Shown here in pieces: positions 42,375-51,969 of a stretch of DNA of 64,000 nt. Below the pieces are notes generated by a model. That model saw only the letters and a program-made list of their open reading frames with translations, was not told the DNA's origin and searched no databases. Source of the stretch: DATFMP01 sp035266845 (GTDB lineage: Bacteria > SAR324 > JACQKK01); the NCBI GenBank assembly GCA_035266845.1, contig DATFMP010000054.1, positions 62,001-126,000 of the forward strand. Reading direction: 5' to 3'. The position numbers and the translations under genes were made by a program. Positions within the stretch are counted from its first letter, which is position 1. Each line of letters opens with the position of its first letter.

Positions 42375-43331
42375 TTACGCCCGCGCGGGCGTCAGAAGGG
42401 CGCCGATGGCCGCCGGGTTGCCGTTGCGGAAGGCGGCGAAGGGCATGTCGCCCTTGCCCTCCGGACGCACGACCTCCAGCCGCAGCCAGCCGGCACGGGC
42501 GCGCACGCGACCGTCCGCCAGCAGCGTGCCGGGCAGCGTGGCGGCCTGCGAGGCATCGGCAGGCGGGTCCGCAAGCGCCAGACGCACCAGCCCCAGCCGC
42601 CGCGTGCCCACGAAGGCGTGACATCCCGGCCAGGGCGTGTAGGCGCGGCACTTGCGCTCGATGGGCGCCGCATCCTCCGCGGCGAAGTCCACCGCACCCT
42701 GCTCCTTGCGGATGACACGGCAATGGGTGACGGCGGCGGGATCCTGCGGGCGGCGCGGCGGGTCGCCGGTCAGCAGCAGGGGCAGGCTGCGCACCAGCAA
42801 GGCGCCGGCCTCCACGGCCAGGCGCTCCGCCAGGCTCTGCGCGGTGTCGTCCGGGGCGATGGGCAGCGGTGGCGTCTCGGCAACCACGTCCCCGGCGTCC
42901 AGTTCAGCCACCATGCGCTGCAAACTGACGCCGGTGGTGGCGTCCCCGGCCAGGATGGCCGCCTGCACGGGGCTCGCCCCCCGCCAGCGCGGCAGCAACG
43001 AGAAGTGCAGATTGTAGCAGACCAGCGGTGGCAGGTTGAGCAGGTTTTCCGGGAGGATCTGCCCATAGGCGCAGACGATCGCCAATTCGGGCGCCCAGGC
43101 GCGCAGGGCCTCCAGCGCCTCTGGCTCGCGGATGCGCCGGGGTGTCAGCACGGGCAGACCCAGCGCCTCCGCCTCGGCCCGCACGGGGCAGGGCTGTAGC
43201 TTGCGCCCGCGCCCGGTGGGCTTGTCCGGCTGGGTCACCACACCCACTAGGCGCACGGCGGCATGATCCGCCAGCGCGCGCAGGCTGGGGAGGGCCGTGG
43301 CCGGGCTGCCCAGGAATACGGTGCGGGTCAT
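42375..43331 (-). CDS. fmt: methionyl-tRNA formyltransferase
   Basis: This 318-residue enzyme formylates initiator Met-tRNA with 10-formyltetrahydrofolate. It has MTRTVFLGSPATALPSL, VVTQPDKPTGRGRK, the catalytic stretch NLHFSLLPRWRGASPVQ and the Asp in ELDAGDVV, plus a C-terminal tRNA-binding domain. The usual neighbour def (peptide deformylase) is absent. It lies 29 bases downstream of the TAXI binding-protein gene. Confidence 0.95.
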   Translation of the reverse strand: MTRTVFLGSPATALPSLRALADHAAVRLVGVVTQPDKPTGRGRKLQPCPVRAEAEALGLPVLTPRRIREPEALEALRAWAPELAIVCAYGQILPENLLNLPPLVCYNLHFSLLPRWRGASPVQAAILAGDATTGVSLQRMVAELDAGDVVAETPPLPIAPDDTAQSLAERLAVEAGALLVRSLPLLLTGDPPRRPQDPAAVTHCRVIRKEQGAVDFAAEDAAPIERKCRAYTPWPGCHAFVGTRRLGLVRLALADPPADASQAATLPGTLLADGRVRARAGWLRLEVVRPEGKGDMPFAAFRNGNPAAIGALLTPARA

Positions 43332-43359
43332 GCGGCCTCGCGGGATGGAATCCAGCGCC

Positions 43360-44361
43360 TCAAGGCACAGAGGGCGTGAAGTTGAAGCGCTTCGCCGTCA
43401 CGGGGTGGAAGGGCAGCAGCTTGCCGAATACGGCGTTCATGCTGCTGTTCACCTGGGCAAAAAGGGGATCGAAGAGGGCCATGGCATTGCCGCTGCCGTA
43501 CACCGTATCCAGCACCTTTAGCACCGTCGGCACCGGCAGATCACGCCGCCCCACCAGGATCTGGTACACGGCCGGCAATTCCAGGTTGCGCGTCTGGTTG
43601 GGATAGGAGCCGCGCGGCAGCTTGCCCGTGGTCAGCCACGGATCGGCCAGCTTCAGCTCATCCATGATCTTGCCGTCGATGGGCAGCAACTGTAGGCGGG
43701 GATCCCGGTTCATGGCGGCCGTCAGCTCCCGCAGGGGCGTGGGCGAGGTGAACAGCAGAATCGGTCCGTTGGCATAGTCCAGTGAATCCACCAGGATGTC
43801 GTCCGGCACGCGCTGCAGTAGGGCCGTCTGCGCCGCGTCGTCATGGGTCAGCTCGCCCAGGGCTTGGTACGCAAACTCTGCGTTGTGCAGCGTCCACGTT
43901 TCCGCGGATAGAGGCAGCTTCAGCTCCTGCACGGCTGGGTTGCGGGTCACCGCCTGCAGCAGGTTGGGCCAGAGCACGGCGATGGCCGTCAGGCGCGGGT
44001 ACTCGCTGAGGTGCGCGGCCGCCGTGGCCGCGTCCACCACGGTGAGGTCGCCACGCCCTCGATTCACCGCCCGCAGGCGCGCCTGGGCGCCGTCCATCGC
44101 GCGCACGGCCAACAGGTCGTCCGCGGGGTCGTAGCGGTTGCGCCATAGCTGCGCCAGATCGGTCAGGAAGCGCCACGAGCCGTCGCCCGCCTCGGCGGCC
44201 AGGGCCGTGCGCACGGGCGCGGCCAGGGCGCGCGGTGCCGCCGCTGTCATGAGCGGCGCTGCCAGCAACAGTGCAGCCAGCAGCACGGTGAGTGGATAGC
44301 GCAGGGCGAAGCGGCTGAGGGAATGGGCGTGGCGCTGTGCGATCACGGCGATCCTGTGCAA
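43360..44361 (-). CDS. TAXI-family TRAP-type solute-binding protein
   Basis: This 333-residue protein has an N-terminal signal peptide or anchor (LRYPLTVLLAALLLAAPLM) and the late TAXI/NMT1-like pattern: LLPIDGKIMDELKLADPWL, LPRGSYPNQTRNLELPAVYQILV and TVLKVLDTVYG. TAXI proteins bind organic acids or amino acids for tripartite transporters, yet no TRAP permease genes are adjacent. The family is inferred from these segments. A start at 44361 is assumed; alternatives nearby cannot be excluded. Confidence 0.7.
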   Translation of the reverse strand: MHRIAVIAQRHAHSLSRFALRYPLTVLLAALLLAAPLMTAAAPRALAAPVRTALAAEAGDGSWRFLTDLAQLWRNRYDPADDLLAVRAMDGAQARLRAVNRGRGDLTVVDAATAAAHLSEYPRLTAIAVLWPNLLQAVTRNPAVQELKLPLSAETWTLHNAEFAYQALGELTHDDAAQTALLQRVPDDILVDSLDYANGPILLFTSPTPLRELTAAMNRDPRLQLLPIDGKIMDELKLADPWLTTGKLPRGSYPNQTRNLELPAVYQILVGRRDLPVPTVLKVLDTVYGSGNAMALFDPLFAQVNSSMNAVFGKLLPFHPVTAKRFNFTPSVP

Positions 44362-44641
44362 AAGGGCGGGCCGGGCGGCATGGGGTCGCAGCCCGACGGG
44401 CTTGCCTCACGCTAACCCATTCGCGGCCCAGCGGGAAGTACCGGCACCCCTCGGAACCACTTGGCCTCCCCCCCGACCCGGCGACCGACACAGCCGGCCG
44501 TGGAAGCACGCGGCGGCGGTCAGGGCACCGGCGGCCAGATTCATCGTTAAATAAGGCGATTGATGCGCGTGGCCTCAGCCAGCGGTAGGCCGCTTCCAAG
44601 TCTAGCCTTGCTCCGAACGCCATCCCTAAACCAGGGCCCCC

Positions 44642-44998
44642 ATGAAGACGCTGCAACTGCAAAGTGCGCACACGATCCTCAAGCTGACCGATAGGCTGCC
44701 TCCGCGGCAGACGCTGACCGAGCAGGTGCGGCCATTCGTCGAGCGGTCGCCAAACCTGATCCTGGACGTGGAAGGCATCCTGTTCACCTCCATGCTCATC
44801 GGCGAGCTGATCAACGTCTATCGGGGCTTCGACGAGCGCTGGAAGGGCCAGGAACACCACATCTCTTTGGTGAACCTGACGGAGGTGAGCCGCAGCGTGT
44901 TCGAGCGCGTGCGCCTGATCGAGTACTTTCCCGTCTACGATTCCATCGCGGAGGCTATGGTGGACGGCACTCCGCCAGCGGCGGCCGTGCAGGGCTGA
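44642..44998 (+). CDS. stand-alone STAS-domain protein
   Basis: This 118-residue protein has a STAS (anti-anti-sigma-like) fold: PNLILDVEGILFTSMLIGELINVYRGF, HHISLVNLTEVSRSVFERVRL and FPVYDSIAEAM. S50 in LFTSMLIG occupies the region of the phosphorylatable Ser, but the usual D-S-S-G motif is altered. No anti-sigma kinase or phosphatase gene is adjacent. It precedes era by 134 bases. Confidence 0.7.
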   Translation: MKTLQLQSAHTILKLTDRLPPRQTLTEQVRPFVERSPNLILDVEGILFTSMLIGELINVYRGFDERWKGQEHHISLVNLTEVSRSVFERVRLIEYFPVYDSIAEAMVDGTPPAAAVQG

Positions 44999-45132
44999 CC
45001 CAACGCCGCACCAACACGCCTATCCCCGTGGCCAGGGTCCACGCGGCGGGCGCGGATGCTGGCCAAGCTGCGCGCGATCTGCGAGGCTCGCCTTGGCGGG
45101 CCGATCCCGGTCCGCCGCAGCCTCTGCGGACC

Positions 45133-46026
45133 ATGAACCAAGCTTTCCGATCCGGATTCGTGTGCCTGGTGGGTCGCCCCAATGTGGGCAAGTCCACCCT
45201 GCTCAACCGCCTCGTGGGGCGAGAGATCGCCATCACCGCGCCCAAGCCGCAGACCACGCGGAACCGCATCATGGGCGTGCGGCACGGCGAGGGCTTTCAG
45301 GTGGTGTACGTGGACACACCGGGCATCCACGCCTCTCCGCTGCCGCTGAACCAGCGCATGGTGTCGTATGCCACCGCCAGCCTGCAGGAGGCGGATCTGG
45401 TGCTCGTGCTGACCGAGCCCGGCCCACCCACGGGCGAGGAGGACCGGCTGGTGCTGGAGCACGTGCGGCACGCGGGTCGGCCCGCCCTGCTGGTGTTGAA
45501 CAAGATCGACACGGCGAGCGAGGGGGACGTGCTGGCGGCGCTACAGGCCTGGGCAGCGCTGGACCTCTTCGCCGAGATCGTGCCCATCTCCGCCCTGACG
45601 GGGCGCAACGTGCAGCGCCTGGAACGGCTGGTGGTGGAGCGTCTGCCGGAGGGGCCACCCTACTTCGAGCCAGAGCAGATCACGGACCAGTCCGAGCCGG
45701 CGCTGATCGGCGAGCTGGTGCGGCGAGAGGTGATCCAGCGCACGCACCAGGAGCTGCCTTACCGGACGGCGGTGCGGGTGGAGCACATGGAGGAGCAGGC
45801 CCGCCGCGTACTCATCGTCGCCAGCATCTTCGTGGAGCGCGACAGCCAGAAGGGCATCGTCATCGGCAAGGGCGGGCGCATGCTCAAATCCATCGGCATC
45901 GCCGCGCGCAAGCAGATCGAGCGCCTGTTGGGCGTGACGGTGCACCTGGACCTGCAGGTGCGGGTGCTGGAGCGCTGGAGCGAGAGTCCGCGCCATCTGG
46001 AGTCGCTGGGCTATCCCAAGCCGTGA
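45133..46026 (+). CDS. era: GTPase Era
   Basis: This 297-residue GTPase binds 16S rRNA during 30S assembly. The P-loop is GRPNVGKSTL (14-23), switch and G3 are PQTTRNRIMG and VDTPGIH, and G4 is LNKIDTA. The C-terminal KH domain has GIVIGKGGRMLKSIG. ATG 45133 opens at the conserved FRSGFVCLVGRPN. No rnc or recO gene adjoins. Confidence 0.96.
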   Translation: MNQAFRSGFVCLVGRPNVGKSTLLNRLVGREIAITAPKPQTTRNRIMGVRHGEGFQVVYVDTPGIHASPLPLNQRMVSYATASLQEADLVLVLTEPGPPTGEEDRLVLEHVRHAGRPALLVLNKIDTASEGDVLAALQAWAALDLFAEIVPISALTGRNVQRLERLVVERLPEGPPYFEPEQITDQSEPALIGELVRREVIQRTHQELPYRTAVRVEHMEEQARRVLIVASIFVERDSQKGIVIGKGGRMLKSIGIAARKQIERLLGVTVHLDLQVRVLERWSESPRHLESLGYPKP

Positions 46027-46060
46027 GCGCCGGCGGCCGGCGTATCGAGACCCGGACGGC

Positions 46061-48016
46061 TCAGGTCTCCTCGTCCAGCAGGCGGATCAGGTCACGCAGA
46101 CGCTGGGCCGGGGTGGCACGCACCATGTAGCGCCCCTGGGTCATGCCCTGAAAGGCGGAGCGGTAGAAGTCCAACTGGGCCTGCTGCGCGGCAAAGGCCG
46201 TGATGCGCGAGCGCAGTTCGCCCACGTCCTCGAACAGGTGCAGGGCGAAGCCGGGCGAGATGGCGCGCCGCACCTGATCCACCACGGGAAACTCCGCCCA
46301 GCTCAGCATGTGCACCAGCGTATTGCCGCGGGCATCGAAGAGCAGGCGGCTCAGCGAGGCGCGGTCCATGCCGTAGACCAGATGCCGCAGGGGCAGCAGC
46401 GTGTCGATCAGGTACTGGCAGCGGCTGAAGTAGTATTCCGTATACAGCGCCACCCACAGCGCCAGCCGGCCCTGCGGCAGCTTGTGGGCACGGTGCAGGC
46501 CGATCAGCGTGCGCGTGAGCTGCAGGTGCCGGCGCTGGGCCTCGCCCTCGGCCAGCTCGTAGCGCTCCGTGCGCTCGCGCAACATCACGGGCATGGCCTC
46601 CAGCCAGCGCTGGCGGAAGGGGCCGTCCAGCGCCTCGGCCACAGAGGCCAGCACCGGCTCCGCCAGCCCCGCCTGGCCCATTACGCGGATGAGATCCTGC
46701 AGTTCGCGGTCGGAGAGAAAGCCCGCCATGCGGGCCCAGGGCACCCGGCCCTGGGCCCAGCCCGTGGCGCGAAAGATGGCCTGCCGATTGGGCAGGCCCT
46801 GAGCCGGCAGCGCCATGCCCTTGGCCGTGATGCGCATCAGCCAGTGCCACGTGTGGGGCGGGATGGCCAGCACCCACTCCAGGTAGCCCTCGTCCATGCG
46901 CGCCGTCTGCCGCGCGATCAGCCCACCGCCCTCCAGGCGCTTGGTGACGGCATCGATGGCGTCGCTGGGAATCTTGCGCGCGGCCAGCAGGCGCCAGCGC
47001 ATGGGGGTCTCCGCGAAAGCCTCCCACAGCTTGGCCGAATCGGCGAAGAGGGCGCGGAACATATCGCCCAGGAAGCGCTCCTGCCCGGAGCGGCTGAGCC
47101 GGATCAGTTGTCCGGCCGCTGCGGCCGGCAGCACCACGAACAGCTCCAGCGCCTTCTCGTCACCCAGTTGCAGGCGCGCCACCGTGGGCGGCCCGTCCTT
47201 GCCCACCAGTGCGGCCATGGCCTCGGCATCCACGACCTGGCACTGCAGGCCCGCGGGGCGCTGGAAGAGGCGGTTGCCGATCTCGCCATCGTTGCGCCCG
47301 AAGAACGTCTGCAGCCATCCGGCCAGCATAAGCTCCGAGATCTGCGCGCCCTGCTCCAGCCCCGGGGGCGGCGGGGGCGGCTCCCACTGCGGGCGGCACA
47401 GATAGGCCCCCTCGTTGATGGAGAACAGCGCGCGCTGCGTGGCCTTCTGGGTGGCCCGCTCCTCGATCAGGTCGCGACCCGCCGCCGTCACCAGCAGGCG
47501 CAGCACAAAGCCGTTGCCGCGGGGCACGGTAAACACGCCCGTGGCCATCGTGTAGCTCACCTCGCCACCCAGGTGGTGCGCGGTGAACCCCGTCACGTTG
47601 CGGGAGACCTGCAAGCCGGTCAAGCGGTTGCGGCGCTTGCCGATGAAGTTGAAGGGCTCGGCCGCCGTGCTGACGACCTGCTCCAGCAGCTTGTGGAACG
47701 GCATGCGCTCGCCCGCCAAGCGCGTCAGCCCCGCCACGTCGTGCTCGGTCAGCGCGAAGACGAACGGCACCTCGGCCTTGGCCGCCAATTGCGGCAGAAG
47801 CACGGTCTCCACATCGCTCCAGCGCAGCTTGAGCGTGTTGGTGGTGGAGAGCTCCACCCGCTCCAGTGTCACCGCGCTGCCCGTCAGGCTCGTGAGCGAC
47901 GTGCCCACGGCCATCATCACCGACTGCGCGAAGAAGCCGAAGTAGGTCTCGATGTTCATCCGCCGCGCCGCGGCGGGGGACGAACGAAGGCGGGTAGGCG
48001 GGGCGAGCGTGCTCAC
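46061..48016 (-). CDS. large protein with CheC-like and FliG-like segments
   Basis: This protein of about 651 residues is of unknown function. Residues 20-190 (YFGFFAQSVMMAVGTSLTSL to LVTAAGRDLIE) and perhaps 222-330 have the pattern of CheC/FliY-type phosphatase-like repeats. Residues 430-510 (FLSDRELQDLIRVMGQAGL, then WLEAMPVMLRERTERYEL and a long helix) closely resemble the FliG middle/C-terminal armadillo repeat that meets FliM and FliN. These assignments are by eye. No signal peptide is seen. GTG 48016 or ATG 47959 may be the start; TATACC just upstream of the GTG makes the ATG likelier. It converges on era. Confidence 0.6.
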   Translation of the reverse strand: MSTLAPPTRLRSSPAAARRMNIETYFGFFAQSVMMAVGTSLTSLTGSAVTLERVELSTTNTLKLRWSDVETVLLPQLAAKAEVPFVFALTEHDVAGLTRLAGERMPFHKLLEQVVSTAAEPFNFIGKRRNRLTGLQVSRNVTGFTAHHLGGEVSYTMATGVFTVPRGNGFVLRLLVTAAGRDLIEERATQKATQRALFSINEGAYLCRPQWEPPPPPPGLEQGAQISELMLAGWLQTFFGRNDGEIGNRLFQRPAGLQCQVVDAEAMAALVGKDGPPTVARLQLGDEKALELFVVLPAAAAGQLIRLSRSGQERFLGDMFRALFADSAKLWEAFAETPMRWRLLAARKIPSDAIDAVTKRLEGGGLIARQTARMDEGYLEWVLAIPPHTWHWLMRITAKGMALPAQGLPNRQAIFRATGWAQGRVPWARMAGFLSDRELQDLIRVMGQAGLAEPVLASVAEALDGPFRQRWLEAMPVMLRERTERYELAEGEAQRRHLQLTRTLIGLHRAHKLPQGRLALWVALYTEYYFSRCQYLIDTLLPLRHLVYGMDRASLSRLLFDARGNTLVHMLSWAEFPVVDQVRRAISPGFALHLFEDVGELRSRITAFAAQQAQLDFYRSAFQGMTQGRYMVRATPAQRLRDLIRLLDEET

Positions 48017-48114
48017 GGATCAGGTATATCACGCCCTCTCCGTGCGACGAAGCCGCGGACTCGCCATGTCGGCATGGCGGGCCCGTGGGACACGGCTCTA
48101 ACGGTGCGCTGACC

Positions 48115-49110
48115 TTATGCGGGCTTGCGTTCCTTGCCCTTCACGTCCGGATTGGCGTAGTGCACCAGCGGCTGGCCGTTCAGGCCGGCGAGCAGGTTGC
48201 GCACGGCCAGGTCGGTCATCATGCGACGGGTCTCCCAGGTGCCCGTGGCCACGTGGGGGGCGATGAGCAGGTTGTCGCAGGTCAGCAGGGGATCGTCCGC
48301 CCCGATGGGCTCGGGCTCGGTCACGTCCAGCGCGGCCCCCCGGATGCGCTTGGCGGAAAGCGCGCGGTACAGCGCATGGGGATCCACCACGCCCCCGCGG
48401 GCGACGTTGATCACGATGGCCGATTCCTTCATCTGGGCAAAGGCGGCGTCGTTCACCATGTGGTGGGTGGCGTCGGTAAGCGGCACGATGGTGACGATGA
48501 TGTCCGACTCGCGCAACAGCTCCTCATAGCTCACGTGGCGGCAGCCGTACTTCTCCTCGGCCTCCGGGCGGCGGTTGCGGGTGTGGTAGAGCAGCTTCAT
48601 CTCGAAGCCCACGGCGCGGCGCGCAATGGCCTGCCCGATACGCCCCATGCCCACGATGCCCAGCGTCTTGCCGTACACGTCGTTGGAGATCATCAGGTAG
48701 GGCGACCACGTCATCCACTGCTTGGCCTTCACGAAGGCGTCGGCCTCCTTGATGCGGCGGCTGAGCGATAGCATCAGCGCGAACGCCATGTCCGCCGTGG
48801 CCTCGGTGACCACGCCGGGGGTATTGCCGGCGGGGATGCCCAGTGCCGTGCAGGTCGGCAGGTCGATGTTGTCCACGCCCACCGCGTAGTTGCTCACCAC
48901 GCGCAGGCGCGGCGCGGCCTCCAGCAGGGCCTTGTCCACCGGGTCGAAGCTCGTCACGAACAGCCCGTCCGCCTCGGCCGCCTTCTCGCGCAGCAACTCG
49001 GGCGGCACGATGCGGTCCTCCTCCCAGGCCCACACGTCGCACTGCTTCCAGATATCGGACTCCTCCAGGCCCGGGGTCATGCGCGCCACGACGACTTTCG
49101 GCTTGGCCAT
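48115..49110 (-). CDS. D-2-hydroxyacid dehydrogenase (glyoxylate/hydroxypyruvate reductase type)
   Basis: This 331-residue NAD(P)-dependent enzyme has VSNYAVGVDNIDL, GIPAGNTPGVVTEATADMAF, the cofactor loop LGIVGMGRIGQAIARR, the catalytic Arg in INVARGGVVD, Glu in DVTEPEP and His in IAPHVATGTWETR. The layout matches glyoxylate reductases, but the substrate is not certain. AGGAG lies about eight bases upstream of ATG 49110. Confidence 0.9.
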   Translation of the reverse strand: MAKPKVVVARMTPGLEESDIWKQCDVWAWEEDRIVPPELLREKAAEADGLFVTSFDPVDKALLEAAPRLRVVSNYAVGVDNIDLPTCTALGIPAGNTPGVVTEATADMAFALMLSLSRRIKEADAFVKAKQWMTWSPYLMISNDVYGKTLGIVGMGRIGQAIARRAVGFEMKLLYHTRNRRPEAEEKYGCRHVSYEELLRESDIIVTIVPLTDATHHMVNDAAFAQMKESAIVINVARGGVVDPHALYRALSAKRIRGAALDVTEPEPIGADDPLLTCDNLLIAPHVATGTWETRRMMTDLAVRNLLAGLNGQPLVHYANPDVKGKERKPA

Positions 49111-49254
49111 GCTCACTCCTCTGCTGGCAGGGTGGGAAATCGCGACCCGCGGGCCGGCACCGTCGGCCCACTCATAGTCGAACGCCGCGCCGCTGGCAAT
49201 GGCGGGCCGGGCCACAGCGGACCAGCCCGCGCCGGCAGCGGCGCTGCGAAGCCC

Positions 49255-49791
49255 TCAGGTCTGACCCTTGGGCGGCGACCCGCCGGCCGGTGGCGTCGGT
49301 GCCGGCAGGCCGTGCTGGATAGGTTGCAGCAACCCCTCGGCCGCGAAGATCGGGATGTGGTTGCGCACCGCGATGGCGATGGCGTCGCTGGGCCGCACGT
49401 CGATGTCCAGCACCTCCCCGCTCGCGTTGACTTGCACCGAAAGGAGAGCGTAGTAAGTGCTATCTTTCAGCCGGGTGATGGTGACGCGGGTGAACCGCGC
49501 GCCCAGGCGCCGCACCAGGATGCCGATCAGGTCGTGCGTGAGCGGGCGCTCCAGTTGCGGGCCGTCCATGCCGGTGCGGATCGCCGTGGCCATGAGGAAG
49601 TCCACGAACATCAGCAGGTAGCGCTGGCCGGGCCGGTCCAGCAGAAGCACCGCCGGCACGTCGTCCACCAACAGCACGTCCTTCACCTGCAGTGGGACCA
49701 TTCCGGGCGGGGCGTCTTGCGCGGCATCCTTCGCGGGCGCTGTGCCGCCCATCACCAGCAGGCACAGCAAGGCCATGATCGCGGTGCGCAT
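49255..49791 (-). CDS. secreted bifunctional-nuclease (DUF151) domain protein
   Basis: This 178-residue protein has a signal peptide (MRTAIMALLCLLVMGGTAPA, cleaved near AKDAA) followed by a DUF151/BFN domain: PAVLLLDRPGQRYLLMFVD, RPLTHDLIGILVRRLGA, DSTYYALLSVQV and RPSDAIAIAVRNHIPIFA. BFN domains have reported RNase and DNase activity in plants and are usually cytoplasmic in bacteria. Here the export signal suggests a periplasmic role. GGGAGGTG precedes ATG 49791. It diverges from an EamA permease. Confidence 0.85.
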   Translation of the reverse strand: MRTAIMALLCLLVMGGTAPAKDAAQDAPPGMVPLQVKDVLLVDDVPAVLLLDRPGQRYLLMFVDFLMATAIRTGMDGPQLERPLTHDLIGILVRRLGARFTRVTITRLKDSTYYALLSVQVNASGEVLDIDVRPSDAIAIAVRNHIPIFAAEGLLQPIQHGLPAPTPPAGGSPPKGQT

Positions 49792-49896
49792 TGCCACACC
49801 TCCCTTGCGGATGGTCTGCTGCTTCCGTTGTAGCGCCGCACCCCGGCCAAGGCAAAAGTGGCCGGCGGCGCGGGACACGGAACGCGGAGCCGCGCC

Positions 49897-50796
49897 GTGA
49901 GGGTGGTCGCCCGCGGACCGGCGGACGAGGCGCGGGAGCAGGCGCTGGGCATCGGTCTGGTGCTGCTGGCCGCCCTGCTCTGGAGCAGCAGCGGGCTGTT
50001 CATCAAGCTGCTGCACGTGAACCCGCTGGCGCTCACGGGTCTGCGCTCGGGTCTGGCCACGCTGTCGCTGCTGCCCTTCGTGCGCTACCGGGCGCTGCGG
50101 CTGGACGGCACCATGCTCGTGCTGATGGTGGCGTTCTCCCTCACGCAGGCGTTCTTCGTGACGGCAACGCGCTGGACCACCGCTGCCAACGCCATCGCGC
50201 TGCAAGCCACGGCGCCGGCGTGGGTGTTCCTGCTGGGCTGGCTGGCCACGCGCCGGGTGCAGGCGCCCCTGCTGCTGCCGATGGCGCTGATCGTCGGGGG
50301 CATCGCCGCCATGCTGGCCGAGCCGGCGCACGGCACCTCGTTGCAGGGAAATCTGCTGGGGCTCGCCTCCGGGCTCACATTCGCGGTGTCGCTGATTTGC
50401 TTCAAGCGGGTCAACCAGCCCGCCGTCGGCACGGTGGCCCTGGCCAACCTGGCCTCCGCGCTGGGCATGGTGGCGCTGTTCCCCGGGGCCTTCCGGCTGG
50501 GCGGCATCGCGGGCTGGGAGTGGGGCGTGCTCGTGTACCTGGGCGCGATCCAGATCGGCTTGGCGCTGTTGTGCTTCACGGCGGGTGTACGCCGCATCAC
50601 GGTGAGCCAGGCCTCCGTGCTCACGCTGCTGGAGCCGCTGCTCAATCCCGTGTGGGTGTTCCTGGTGATCGGCGAGTTGCCCTCGGCCTATGGCTTCACG
50701 GGCTACGCGCTGATCCTGGCCGGGATCGTGGCGGACTTCTGGCTGCGGCTCTCGCTGCCATCGCTACAGCGGGTACCCGGTGCCGGAAGCGCCTGA
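49897..50796 (+). CDS. EamA/DMT-family permease
   Basis: This protein of about 299 residues has ten hydrophobic segments in two EamA repeats (ALLWSSSGLFIKLL, TAPAWVFLLGWLA, FAVSLICFKRV, LEPLLNPVWVFLVIGELPS). It is probably an inner-membrane exporter or importer of a small metabolite; the substrate is unknown. The start is uncertain: GTG 49897 is chosen, and GTG 49858 is in frame. It precedes the quinone reductase by 111 bases. Confidence 0.85.
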   Translation: MRVVARGPADEAREQALGIGLVLLAALLWSSSGLFIKLLHVNPLALTGLRSGLATLSLLPFVRYRALRLDGTMLVLMVAFSLTQAFFVTATRWTTAANAIALQATAPAWVFLLGWLATRRVQAPLLLPMALIVGGIAAMLAEPAHGTSLQGNLLGLASGLTFAVSLICFKRVNQPAVGTVALANLASALGMVALFPGAFRLGGIAGWEWGVLVYLGAIQIGLALLCFTAGVRRITVSQASVLTLLEPLLNPVWVFLVIGELPSAYGFTGYALILAGIVADFWLRLSLPSLQRVPGAGSA

Positions 50797-50907
50797 ATGG
50801 GGCGGATTTGCGCACACCCCGGTCGTGGGTTAGGTTGATTCCAGTTTGAAGCATTCACCCATTCCGCCACAGCGCAACTGACGTGCCCCGCAATTGGGAG
50901 GTAATTC

Positions 50908-51876
50908 ATGAAGGCTATTCGTGTGCACGAACAAGGGCCTTCCAGCGTGATGAAGCTGGAAGAGGTGCCCACGCCCACGCCGGGCGAGGGTCAGCTGCTG
51001 GTCAAGCTGGCCGCGGCGGGTCTGAACTACATCGATACCTACCAGCGCTCCGGGCTGTACAAAGTGCCCACGCCGTTCACCCCCGGCAACGAGGGCGCGG
51101 GCGTGGTGGAAGCCGTGGGCCCGGGCGTCAGCGGCTTCGCCAAGGGCGACCAGGTCTGCTACACGGGCGTGCTGGGCGCCTATGCAGAGTACACGCTGCT
51201 GCCGGCAGACCGGGCGGTCAAGGTGCCGGCGGGCATGGATCTCAAGATGGGCGCGGCGATCATGCTGCAGGGCATGACGGCGCACTACCTGTGCAAGGAC
51301 ACCTATCCGCTGAAGAAAGGCGATGCCTGCCTGATCCACGCGGGGGCCGGCGGCGTGGGCCTGCTGCTGATCCAGATGTGCAAGATGATCGGCGCCACGG
51401 TGTTCACGACGGTTTCCACCGAAGAGAAAGCCAAGCTGGCCAAGGAAGCGGGTGCGGACCACGTGATCCTCTACACCCAGGAGGACTTCGAGGAGGCCTG
51501 CAAGAAGATCCTGGGCGACCGCAAGCTGGATGTGGTGTACGACTCGGTGGCCAAGACGACCTTCGACAAGGGTCTGAACCTGCTGCGACCGCGCGGGCTG
51601 ATGGTGCTCTACGGCGCCTCCAGCGGCCCGGTGCCGCCCTTCGACCTGGGCGTCCTGGCCGCCAAGGGCTCTCTGTTCGTCACGCGCCCCAGCCTGGTGA
51701 ACCACATCGCCTCGCGCGCGGACCTGGAAGCGCGGGCCGCGGAGGTGCTGGGCTGGGTGAGCTCCGGCAAGCTCAAGGTGCGCATCGGCGCGGAGTTCCC
51801 GCTGGCGCAGGCCAAGGAAGCCCACGACGCACTGGAAGGCCGCAAGACCACCGGCAAGGTGCTGCTGATTCCCTAG
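50908..51876 (+). CDS. NADPH:quinone oxidoreductase (zeta-crystallin type MDR)
   Basis: This 322-residue medium-chain reductase lacks the zinc-binding Cys cluster of alcohol dehydrogenases. It starts MKAIRVHEQGPSSVMKLEEV and has LNYIDTYQRSGLY, the cofactor motif HAGAGGVGLLLIQM, and LYGASSGPVPPFD. It probably reduces quinones with NADPH. GGGAGG lies eight bases upstream of ATG 50908. Confidence 0.92.
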   Translation: MKAIRVHEQGPSSVMKLEEVPTPTPGEGQLLVKLAAAGLNYIDTYQRSGLYKVPTPFTPGNEGAGVVEAVGPGVSGFAKGDQVCYTGVLGAYAEYTLLPADRAVKVPAGMDLKMGAAIMLQGMTAHYLCKDTYPLKKGDACLIHAGAGGVGLLLIQMCKMIGATVFTTVSTEEKAKLAKEAGADHVILYTQEDFEEACKKILGDRKLDVVYDSVAKTTFDKGLNLLRPRGLMVLYGASSGPVPPFDLGVLAAKGSLFVTRPSLVNHIASRADLEARAAEVLGWVSSGKLKVRIGAEFPLAQAKEAHDALEGRKTTGKVLLIP

Positions 51877-51969
51877 CCGCCCATCTGCCCGGGGCTGCCG
51901 CGACGCGACAGTTCCGGGCGATTTCCCCGCTTCCCATTGCCGCCAAACACCCCCCGCCCCTGACCGGCG

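Noticed and set aside
46238..48112. A 624-codon open frame on the plus strand
   Set aside because: It mirrors the CheC/FliG-like gene on the opposite strand and is His/Gln/Arg-rich, without motifs.
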